64,000 bases of DNA, from assembly GCA_000708835.1 (NCBI GenBank), contig DF237267.1:1-64000 (forward strand). The letters run 5' to 3'. The notes beneath the pieces were generated by a model. That model was not told the DNA's origin and searched no databases. It saw nothing but the letters and a program-made list of their open reading frames with translations. Positions 12,681-24,000 of the stretch are shown one piece after another (positions within the stretch are counted from its first letter, which is position 1; the number at the start of each line of letters is the position of its first letter). The position numbers and the translations under genes were made by a program. The DNA is from Klebsormidium nitens. Taxonomy: Eukaryota > Streptophyta > Klebsormidiophyceae > Klebsormidiales > Klebsormidiaceae.

Positions 12681-13505
12681 ATGATGAATCCTGGAAGCTC
12701 CTTTGCAGACCTGTGCGACGACCTAATCTGCCTGATCCTGGACAAGCTCAGCACGTCGGGGCGGTCAGATATCCCTGGATCGTTCCAGGCGCTCGCGAGC
12801 TTCGCCTCCGTGTCCGCGCACCATAGGCGCCTCGTGAGAGATGAGGTATGGGAGGGCGCCTGCAGGAAGGCTCTGCCTGTGGTGTGCATAACCCTTGCGC
12901 CGCTCAAGGGACAAAAGAAGAGCCCGGGGGACGTCGGCTGGGCAAGCTTCGCCAAGCTGCTGACGTGGTGCCCTGGAAACGAAAGAACGGAAGCGGATGA
13001 GCTGAAACCGCCGGGGTTTGCAGCAGAACTCTCACCGGAAAGAATAAGGGCACACTTGTGTCGCTGGCGGCAATATGACGCTTGGTGTGTCAATTTTGAC
13101 ACCGTCTTCAAGAAAGGCTCCCGGTGCACGGAAACTCTGGTGCTCTGCTGCGTCGGTTTACACCGGCGCAGTACTCACAACGGTGATCGCGTCGTCGTGA
13201 CGCGGATATTTCGAGGCATCATGGACTCGCCTGACGCATGGGCCTTGAACCACAGCATCAATCTGTCGGACCTGAGGGAGACGGCACGATCTGAAGAACT
13301 AACAGCTCATGGGGAAGAATGTTCCCGTTGCCACTTCTGCCCCGCTTTGATGCAGAAGATTCCAGAGGAAGCCTTGCGTTGGACTTCCAGAGTGGACCAC
13401 TTCATGCAAGCAACTCTCTGTACGAACGGCCATTTCTGGGCTATCCACAAGTATAAGTTACAACTGTCCACCTCAAGAGCATGCGCATGGGAGGATGGTG
13501 CTTGA
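12681..13505 (+). CDS. EID1-like F-box protein, intronless
   Basis: A single 275-codon frame (274 residues) begins at tandem ATGs. Residues about 8-60 form an F-box-like domain with the order LCDDLICLILDKL, then a gap, then SFASVSAHHRRLVRDEVW, ending in the W of the F-box consensus. After it come GWASFAKLLTWCPG, RIFRGIMDS and a C-terminal block with CSRCHFCPAL and FMQATLCTNGHFWAIHKYKL. The same order (F-box, GW..L.KLL..C.G, cysteine pair, CxNGH) is found in plant EID1-like F-box proteins, which are SCF ubiquitin-ligase substrate receptors related to the phytochrome A signalling factor EID1 (family knowledge). It is the only intronless gene recognised here, which is usual for many F-box genes. 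The spacing after the F-box is longer than in Arabidopsis relatives. The substrate is unknown. Confidence 0.75.
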   Translation: MMNPGSSFADLCDDLICLILDKLSTSGRSDIPGSFQALASFASVSAHHRRLVRDEVWEGACRKALPVVCITLAPLKGQKKSPGDVGWASFAKLLTWCPGNERTEADELKPPGFAAELSPERIRAHLCRWRQYDAWCVNFDTVFKKGSRCTETLVLCCVGLHRRSTHNGDRVVVTRIFRGIMDSPDAWALNHSINLSDLRETARSEELTAHGEECSRCHFCPALMQKIPEEALRWTSRVDHFMQATLCTNGHFWAIHKYKLQLSTSRACAWEDGA

Positions 13506-15000
13506 GCAACACCAAGTCGTGATAGGCCTTTTCTAGTGCTTTGGACAATATTCTCTGGCCACGTTTTAGCAGGTTTTTCATGGTGATGAACATGAATAGC
13601 TTCAAGAAAGAGCTCTCGTAATGCCCGACAAGATGCTATGATGAGAAAGGTCTGTTCGATTTGAAATTGGACCTTCAGCTCCTAAGGTCGAAGATCTGTT
13701 GGCGCTCAAAGATTTGTAAAGTGCATGTGCAACGCAACCGGATCATTCAAAACCCTGAATATCTAAGCTCGTACGTTGCATACTCACCTGCATATGTCAG
13801 TGATTGCGGTTTGGTTTGTATCAGATTCAAAGCTGAGCCTGAGACTGTGCAGTAATCTTGTGCAACTACGTGCCGTACCACCTGCAATCCGCTTTCGTAT
13901 CGAAGGATGTGCGGGACCACTCCTCTGTCGAGTACAAAAAGTGTCCTGGATGTGTCGTTCGAGTTCAACCATCAGCATATATTGGAGGCGCGCGCACATA
14001 CACATGTCGGTCTCAAGTAGCTAGAAAGATACTACTGGTGTACGGTCGCCTGGCTCTACGAGATCCGATAGGCCTTAATAAAAGCTCCGAAGTGCTTACA
14101 TGGAAGGATGCCACGTACACGGAAACCCAGACGATTGCCATCGGAGTCATGGTTGCGCACAGAACCTGCCTCATACCTGGCCTTACAAGCCATGTCTGTC
14201 GAAGCAGATTATAAGCCGATATAAAAGCTAACAGCAAAGTGTTTCTGCACCACCTACTGCGTGTTCCAGTCAATCTAACACCGTTAGAAACCCGTCTCAA
14301 TTGTTCCGTCAGCGGTCTCAACTCAGTCAACCTGCTAATATACCCTACGCACCACAAATGTTCCAGCGATGTACTGCTATCCTACCGTCCCGTAAGGGCC
14401 CAATGTGCAATTTTCTTGCGCGCTATCCGCTTGCATGCCTTCTATTCTCTATAATTAGCTGAATCGTTTCGTTTCAGGCATGGAACACGCGATTAGCCCC
14501 CTCTTGTCTTGATTTTTAATTACCAGAAAGAGTGACAATTGTGCGAGTCAGCGTAACATTCCGTGTTCCTTGCGTGCATCTCAAACTTGGTGCAATCCGT
14601 GCCTTCGTGCGTTCCGAGCTTTCCGTTTCCGGTTCTTGAGGAGCTCCGCCTCCTTACTCGACGTGCTTTCCCCAAGAAGCCTCTCGGCAAAAGCGCTAGA
14701 GTATGACTCCTGCAAAACAACAAGGAGAGGACCTTTGTCAGAAGGGAGCATAAAGTATATTGTGAGCCCACCAGCCATAGTTCTTTTCCTACATCTCATA
14801 AGTACAGACTCGTATGCCACAGCTTTCTCGCCCTTCATTTCCCCAAATTGTAACTGCTCTCAAAACGTAAAGCGAAACGTGTCAAACGCAAACGCTTTCG
14901 TAAGCACTTCAGTTCCACGAGCGCGTAGATGACGCGGTGAAACAACACTATACTATCCTTTCTTGAGCAAGATGCAGAAGATCCTTGTACTCCTCTTGCG
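13506..15000. other. Spacer between F-box gene and xylanase gene
   Basis: This is convergent spacer that should hold both 3' UTRs. Overlapping short open frames around 13747-14357 and 14570-14932 lie on both strands with no domain signal or codon bias. A possible extra 3' exon of the xylanase gene could begin near 15027 after an AG, but it is not needed to close the frame. Confidence 0.4.
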
Positions 15001-18000
15001 TCATTGCGAAATTTCATCCTGTTTATGAACTGCCATTATAAAAAATAACAAGCAGATCCTTCGGGAACTCACCTGAGACGTCCGTCGCCGGCATTGCCTC
15101 ACGATGTTGCCCCCGGCATCGATCAGCTCCCTCCCGACCAACTCCTCAGAGCAGTCCCCGAGCGCCGACTCGCTCTCCTCGGGGCTTTCCTCCGAGTCCT
15201 CACTTTCCCGAACCTCTTCCGCTTCCGCGGCGGCATTCCGCTCTGCGACGGCCGCCAGGAGCCGTCGCATGCCCCTGACGTCACTCACGGCGCCAAACAC
15301 GCCGGCGCCGTCCGTCATGTGGAGGTCAACGCTGACGAGCCCCGGTTGATCCTCTCCGAGGAGGTGTCTGTGCGACGCCGAAGTTGGGGCAGTCGTAACC
15401 GGGGGCGAGTCCGCCCGGTAACACTCCCCGGTTGGTCTGTCGCAACTCCCCGGGCAGCAGCTCGCGACGGTTCCCGCGGCGTTGTAGCAAGTCGTGTAGC
15501 CCAACAAGTAGGGGCACTCGGGGGGCGTCAGGACCGCGAAGTTCTGGCGGTACTGTGACGTCATCATCGAGCTCAGCAGGACGCAGGACTGCGTGGCGGA
15601 GCAGTCCGGGTTGCAGCACGACGGGATCGTGCCGTCGGCGTTGTAGCACGTGGTGTAGCCGAGCCAATAGGGGCACTGAGTGAGCGGCGTGTCTTGGCTT
15701 GGGGAAGGCGAGGGGGATCCCTCCGGCGAAGGAAGCGGGCTGTAAGAAGGGGAGGGGGAAGGGACCGAAGGAGATTGGGGGGATTGGGAAGGGGAAGACG
15801 AAGCCCCCGGTTGAGGAGACGAGCTGGGGGAGGCAGAAGCTCCAGAGGTTGGGCTCGCATGAGCGGACGGAGAAGGTTGAGGGCTTGACGAAGGTGACGC
15901 GCCAACGCTTGGCGAGGGTTGGGGGCTTGGGGAGGCCGACGCGGGCGGGCTCGCGGACGGCGAGGTCTGGGGGCTTTGCGAGGGTTGCGCTGAGGGCGAC
16001 GCGCGCGCGCTCGTGCGACGGCGAACCGAAGGCGACGCGCGCGCGCTGGGCGACGGCTGCGCTGACGCCGAGGGTTTGGGCGACGCGCTGGCCGACGGCC
16101 GCGGCGAGGGCGAGCTTTGGGGGCTTGGGCTGGGCGACGGAGCCGCGGCGACCGTCACCGGGATGGTCAGGTAAATGTCGGCGCCGTTCTGGCCCGGTTG
16201 CACGGTGAAAGTGGGCGACCAAGACTGCCCCTGGTAGGAGATTTGCGCCCGGTAGTCGCCGTAAAAGCCGCGGTAGGCGAAACCCGCGCCGGAAGAACCG
16301 GTCGTCCCGGTCTGCCCGGTGGTGCGCCACTCGGAGAGGAGGAGCTGGTCGACGCGCGCGCCCGAGGGCTTGTTGGAGAAATCGCCGTTAACAGAGCAAC
16401 TGGGCGGAAAGAGATAAGAAGAGATCACAACAGGTTCTGCTAAAAGGGATGCTTGTTCTCAGTGTCCTTCGGGGCTTGATCCGCTACCGTCAACTTTCCA
16501 CTGATCCTTCAAGGAAGCATCCTCAAATATCGACGCGGACGTCGAAAGCAGGAGGTCCCCGCTTCGAAGAGTCGGAAGTGGCAGAACCGCAGAGCAAACT
16601 CTAGGAAAGCATAAAAGAAACCGTTCCATATGGCGGAACACTCTCGCCGATCGTGTCTTGTGCAGGCACAGTCTTTGCACGCGAACACTCAAGTGCGTTG
16701 CGACTCATTCTCTTCGCACGGCTCACATACTGAGGACAATATACAAGCCCAGAACCATCGCAGAATAATGCCAGGTGGCCGCTTCTGCCTCTGGGACTAC
16801 ATCCGCCGGGGGCTTACACTTGACACTCGAAGGGCCCCTCCCAAACGGTCCACGCCATAATTCCGTGCACTCCGGGGTGCGCAAAATACTCCCGGTAGGC
16901 GTACTCCAAATAGTCGGCCTTGGTGTTCTCGTCCGTTTCGGACGAGTCCATCTCCGTGATCCAGATCGGACGTCCGTGGCTGGCCAGCCGGTCCAGCTCC
17001 GCGCGCAGCTTGAACGCTTGGACGGGGTTGCCGAAGTGGGACTGGCAGCCGAAGCTGACCTGTGGTTAAGAAAAATTTGGGTCTAAGTTAAGGTTTCTGC
17101 GCAAACTTCCAAAGTGGGACTGGCAGCCGAAGCTACCCTGTGGTCAAGGAAAATGGGGGTTGAGTTCAGATCCTGCGCGAAGTTTGGACGCTTGGACCGA
17201 GCAACCAATGTGGGACTGCCAGCCCGCTGACCTGCGATTCAGAACTACGGAAGGATGTTTTCAAATTGCACAGGTCCATATGCGGCGGGGCTGCAAATTT
17301 ATTCAAGATCTTAAAATAGAATTTTGTATGGTCGTTAAACGGCCCGCTCGAAGCAGAACCAAGCCGTCCTATCTCATCTGCTTTTAAGTTATCCAAATCA
17401 TGTGTCCTTTTGTGTGCGCGTATTATAAGGCGCCGAGAAGGCTGTGCAGAAAGATTCGTCTCCAGGCATCTAAACGCTATAGCAACGGAGGCAAGTCTTA
17501 CATAGCTTTCTGACCCGGCCCGCATACCATCTCTATACGAACTGCCCACAACATATTTCAGCGATGTTTTGAAGCAGCTTGCCGCGGACGGAACCGGGAC
17601 CTCGTGTGTAAACGGAACGGAAGCCCACCTGACTCCCCCACGCCTCGATGCTCTGCGCCTGCGCGATGAACGTGTCCGGGTTTGCGGCCGCGTCGCACTC
17701 TTCCAGGACATTAAACTCATTGATGAACATTTGGACGTTCGGGTCGAGCTGTTGGGTCGTCTGGTACATCCACTGTTGGATCCCCGAGCCCAGAAGCGGC
17801 GGGTAGTAGTCGGGGTGAAGCGCCTCGTTGTCGACGTCCCAGTGCTTGAACCGGCCCTTGTACCGGGGCACGACCTGCAGGACGGTCGATCTCAGTAAGG
17901 TTCAGGAATGATAGGCCCCCGGCTAGAATTGAAACCAAAACCCAAAAACTACCTGCTCCGCACCCCTAACCCCTCTGTATTTGCTAAACGCAGCCGTACC

Positions 18001-21000
18001 GCCCCGAAACTAAGCCCGCCCATCTCAAGGTTGTTGATCTTGCAGCTTGTAAGTTCTGAACTCAACTTTCGTACGTCCTGCGTGTTCTGGGCATTCATGA
18101 ATCATGGAGAGCCCCATGCATTCTTTACATAACATTCATGTACATCGCCAACATTCAAACATTCTTAGCCAACTCCAAAATGTGCCTAGCCTTACCTTGT
18201 GGCTTTGAAGGCTTTGTACAGTGGGCACGGGTGACGTATCCTACAACTCCAGCAGCAATTTGCTCCACCAGGTTTACCTTGGGGTTGAGGTGCAGTATTA
18301 TTACACTGGTGGGTGTAAGTAAAATGATTTTTTCATGGTAGACAAGTAAGCGACTTACTTGCGTGATCCGGGTGTTCATGGCCGCCCGGAGCTGGTCGGT
18401 GGGGAGTGACATCACCCAGGGCTGCTGCGCGCGCGGGCTCTCCCAGAAGACGGTGTGGCCCCGGACGGAGATGCCGTTGTTGATCGCCCAATCGGTCATC
18501 GCGTCCGCGTCACTGCAAAATTTGCAGAGAGTTCGTCAGGGTAAAATCTTGTGCTTAAGCGGATGACACGTGGCGATTATCGCCGCTTCGAGAAAGCCGG
18601 GGGGAAACTTTCGTCTGAAGCTGCTTCTGTGGACAGTTCGTCTTAGTCAGGCAGTCACAACGGATCAGCGGATCAAGTCCTCTTTTCTGTTCGTCTTAGT
18701 CAAAGACGTTGTTATCAAATTCATGAGGTTTTTCAGTGTTCCAGAAGCCCAGAGCACAGCATATTTTAGTCTGCACCTTGACAAAGTATCTGCAGATGAT
18801 TCCTTACTTGCAATCGAACTCGCTGATGTCTAGGATCCCCCAGAGAAGCGATTTTTTGTGAAACATTGAAATAGGTAGGCGAGAAAAGCAAGCATACCCG
18901 TAATTGTATTCTCCCTGTTTCCACGGCTCCGTGTGGTACCACTTGGCCTCGTTCTCGAAAACCACCCAGTTAAACCGCTGCTTAACCCAGTTTTGGTACT
19001 GGGTGTTTTGGGGGAGCTGGTAGTTGATGGCGACTCCAAAGGGGAACGCTTGCTTGGTTTGGTCGACTTGGACGTTCGCGTTAGGAACCGGGTTACCGTT
19101 GCTGTCTTGGACGTGCACGCGGACGTCCGTACGCCGGATCTGCATGCAGAGTTTTGTTGTAAGTCATTGGTGGAAGAATGCGTCAGTTGAAATATGTCGC
19201 TCGCGCAGAAAAATAAAAGAGGAAATATCCTGTCAAGAAGCGACGTATGAGCAGAGATTTACGGTTTTGGTTGTGTGTCGTGTCCCTTGCTGATGAACAG
19301 GCGGCTCGTAATAGAGAGTTTCTCCTGTGCGCCTTGTTTTCAAGTCGGTGGCTCAGAGGGGAAACCTTCATGGGTGCGGTATTTCGCAAACTTCACCGTT
19401 GCGGATAAGATATGATGTCTCTGACTTTGCGACTTCACAACGATGCTTTGCAGTAATCGGACTGCAAAGTGACATGTTTTCGAAAATCACGGATATCAAC
19501 CAGTAAACAGATGGTAATGGCTTGCCTGGTCCGTGCGCGCGTTCACGTCCGCGAGCCACGACGCGCGCGTGATGGGTTGCATGTAAAAACCCCGGATGTG
19601 AATATCCACCCCCGGGGCTGGCCCCTGGAGGTAAATGTTGACCCGGTCCGCGCCTTTCTGGTGTGTATACCCGCCGTTTAGCTGGGTCCAGCATCCCCCG
19701 GTCAGTGCGATCTGACCCCCGCAGTAGTAGTTTGTGTTTCCGCCGATCGTTACGGAGATCGCGATCGCGATCCGGGCGGTCTGGCCGGCGGGGATGGAGA
19801 TCCAGGAGGAGAGCCTGGAAGGGGTGACGTCGGCATGGCGTCAGTATGTATGCCTGTCTGAGCTGTTCACCGACAAACTGACAAAAGAGTTTCTTCATAC
19901 GACTTCAGTGGACCTGTTACCGGAGCGACCATTCTAGCATTCAGAAAGCGGAGAATGGTTGCCCAAGGATCTCATCATTTTATTCATTCCGTTGCTTACA
20001 GATTGCCGGCGCGCGCAATCAATAACTCATAGGGAAAATCATATTCAGAAAGCGGGTACTGCTGACACAAAGCCCAAGCAACTTTACAGCTTCGTTTTTG
20101 ATGTTCGCACGGGGCTGAAGCCCTTCCAAATCCAATTTGTGGGAAAGTGCGCATCAAAAGAGGATTGTACGCGACAATCGATGTCCAGAACACTTGCATC
20201 GGAGACTTACTTGTAGAATGTTCCGACGGAAAGCGATCCGGTAACGTCCCAGGAGGGGCTCGAGAACTCCTGGCCCCGGTTGGAAGCAACTACGTATGTT
20301 CCGTCACCGGAGATTCCCAGATCGACCTGGCCGAACTTGCTCCAGCCGCTGGGGACCCCGTTCTGGAAGCCGTTGGCGATGATGGTGTTGGATGACACGG
20401 GGTTGTTGAGCGAGTTGGGGCACTGCGCAAAGAATACTTCTGGTGTCAATCTCAGGCCTCTCCACCGCACAATCTGAGACTCATCCACTAACAAGCTGGG
20501 AAGTTATCCTCGGATTTACCTCACTAGGAGCCACCGATGCTTATCAAGCGGAGAAGCAAACCAAGAACATGGTTTGAAAGACAATAAAGTGAAGACGCAA
20601 GGAGCGTTGTGCTCGTCGGACTCTTGATTCCGCAAAGACTGCTTTTATGCACTCCGGATCACAGGAGCTTCCAATTCGCATGAACCCGTTTTCCAGAACA
20701 TGAGTAAAAAGTTTGCGTGTTCAGCGTCGTTCATCTTCTCACCATATTCCCTGGCCCCCCAGACCCGCCGCCCCCTGACGTCAGCACGATCTCAGCCACC
20801 ATGACGTATACGTCCACCCCGGACGGCGGGCCCTCCACGTACATCGTTATCGTATCGGCGGGAGAGGATACCGTATACGCCCCCTTGAGCTGCGTCCAGC
20901 ACCCGGTTTGCGCCGTACCGGACGCGACGTTAGTGTAAACGTCAGAGCCGCCGCCGAGGCTGGTGTGCATGGTGAGCTTTACCGAGGGGCTCCCCGAGGA

Positions 21001-24000
21001 GACTTGAAGCAGGACTTGGGCGGTGTAGGTTGCGCCTGAACGAAGAAACATAGTAACATGGATATAGGACTAGTACCAGCTTCGTGCAAAAACGACGAAA
21101 CACATTATCTTAGGCGGAGGAGACTCGGAGCAGGACTTGAGCGATGTAGATTGCGCCTGGAGGAACAATGGTTGAAGAGATCGGCACCCTGCTTTTTGTG
21201 CAGCGTTGTGCACCTTTTCGCTCTTTTCGCTAACAGGTAATCGTAACCATTTATGTTCCAAGGCAAGAATGATGGTACCCACCTCAGAAGAAGATGCGTG
21301 GGAGGAAATCTGATACAGTTGGTCGGGTACAAACGAGGTCCTTGAGTTACCGCAATCTCAACATTCTAAGAGCATAGACCGCGAGCACAGGAAACTCGTG
21401 AAAAACTCATGAGTTTCTTGGCTTAGAGAAGCTTCGCTGCTCTTCAACAGAGGCGAAAGTCTTCGCATTTTACGCACCTCAATCAAGCTTGATAATTCAT
21501 ACGTAGAGAAAACTTATCGGATCCCTTACCTTGAGAGAGTTTGCTGCTAAGGTCCCAGGACGGTCCGTTGAACGACGCCGTACGTCCGGATCCAATAGCG
21601 TATGTCTGGTCCGAAGAGATCTTGAGCTGGCAAGCGAAGCAAGACCACCCGGCGGGCGGGCCGCCCAGGAAACCCGGGCTGTAGATCAGGTTGGTTCCGG
21701 AGACGGCGTCATTGGAGGAGCCGGAGCACTGCGGAAACGGAACGGGGAGAACTTCGTTATCATCGCGTGAAAACTTGGTTTTTCTGCTTCAGAGATGGAA
21801 ATGATCTGAGAAACAAGTGGGTCAGCAGCGAACGGTAGTGGAGCGTCATCAAAGAGGTGGTTTTCAGGACATGACGAGATGTTTTGCCAAAGAAAAAAAG
21901 GAAGGTTACGACACGGGAACACCTTAATAGTCAGTCTGTAAAGACGTTCATGGGTTCTGCCGTAACCACTATGGCTGTGCTCATCTTCTTTCCAGAGTTG
22001 CATAAAGCTAGGAACGAACGAGCGGTTCTGAATCTTTCTGCGGAGTAGAGTAAGCAACCCGAGGAATTAGTCTCAAAACCGAGTAAGCTTTTAGCAACGA
22101 AATTGTCGTGCAAATGGATATATTCGACCACGATACTTACCACGTTCACATTTGCTCCAGAGCTTCCCCCGGAGCTTCCCCCTGAGCTCCCCTGCGCAAA
22201 CGCGGCCGGCGACTTCACATACTCGTCCGTTCCGCCCGGCGCCCCTTCCAAATACACCACAACGGAATCCGCCGGACCGTCCAAAGTGTACGTTCCGGAG
22301 ATCTGCGTCCAGCACCCCGCGGACGCCTGGCCCTGCCCGACCGGGATATACGTGGTGCTCGACCCGCTAGTCTTCCTCGCGGTCAGTTTCACCGTGGAGG
22401 AACCGCTAGAGAGTTGCGCGTAAACTTGGACGGTCACGGGCTGTCCGATAGAAACCCGGTTAGTGAGGTCCCAACTGGGGCCCTGGTAGGCCGCGGTGCG
22501 ACCGGTAGCTTGGGTGTAGGACCGGTCGGAAGAGAGCGCCAGGGAGCAGCCGATGCAGGACCACCCGCTTTGCGAGGATGACGTGTCAATGAGGTTGGAA
22601 CCGGTGATGCCGTTGGTGCTGGAACCGGAACACTGCAAGAGGAGATACTAGGTTTCATTGGGTGCCGAATGGATCAAATCTGTCGAAGCTCAAATTCGAG
22701 AATTGGTGAAAGATCGTCATTGCAAAATCTAAGCAATTCGTCGAGGGGATTCCAGAGAGGATTCAAAGCTTGAGAAGTGCCGTTCCCAGCCCACATCGTT
22801 AGATCTGCAATCGAAGCTGATTGGAGCGTAAGAGCATGAGAGCTCTCCTACTCCACTTATTCGAATCAAAGGAGAACAGCTTTTCGAATTGTGATGACTC
22901 GAGGCTGCTATAAAGTGGAAATCTGCCTTCACATCTCCCGCAGCAGACTTCTCGAGCCTTTTCCAAATACATTGCCGTGAAGCCGTTGGTTACGAAACGA
23001 CATTGCGAAGCAGAATACATTCGCACTCACGATGTTGCTCGGGGCCGACCCCGGTGCTGACGTGGCCGCCGGCGTCGCCGCCACGGCGGCCGGGAACAGC
23101 GCCGCCGTCTGGATATAAACGTCGCTCCCCACGGGCGCCCCCTCCAGATACATAACCAGGCTGTCGGCGGGCCCCGATAGCGTATACGTCCCCCTGAGTG
23201 TGGTCCAGCACCCGGCGCTCGCTTGGCCGGTACCAACCGGGTCGTAGCTCAACTGTCCCCCCACTGTTCGTTTCATGGTGATCGAAACCGCGGAGCTACC
23301 GGCAGCAAGTTGTACCGACACCTGGGCGGTGTAACCCGTGCCTTGCGTCAGCAGAGACGTTACGTCCCAGGCCGGCCCGGCGAACGTCTGCTGCCGCCCG
23401 GTGACGAGAATGTAGCTGGCGTCACTGCTGACGGTGACCGTGCACGTGCCGAAACTGGTCCAACCGGTCGGGAGACCGGCCAGAAAGCCCGGGTTGGCGA
23501 TGACGTTACCGGCTCCGGCGCCGGTGTTGGTAGAACCGGAGCACTGAAAGAAGAAGAACGGTAGTTTAGCAACGGAGACATGTCTACTGCGTTCTTGTGA
23601 CCTCGGCGAGGTTGTATTACATCAACGGCGACTATGGAGGCGGGAGAAGGACGCTTCGGAGGCCCGATTTTAATGATTTTGCTTCCGCCGTCACATAAGT
23701 GACGGGTCTAACCCCGGGTTTTAAAAACAGAGAAACCTTCCTTTCTCGAAGGTGCTGCTCTGACAAAGTACTCGGTGAGCTGCTTTTCATTGACAATCCT
23801 CGTAAAAGGCATCGGATTCGGCTTCCCTCAAAGTAGATCTTCCTTTCCTTTCCTTTGTTGAGAACTGTGAAAGGTTACCAAAGTCGATCTTACCAGCCCA
23901 TGCGTAGCGGCAGCGAACGACCGGAGCACGGGCAAAGTCTCGGCAGGGGGGTCAAACGCCGCAGCAAACGCCACCCAAACGTCCCCCCCGGAGTCCGCGC

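Noticed and set aside
15326-16330. Long open frames overlapping the last xylanase exon in other frames and on the plus strand
   Set aside because: They are shadows of a GC-rich Ser-Pro-coding exon. Only one frame continues GH10 homology from the preceding exon.
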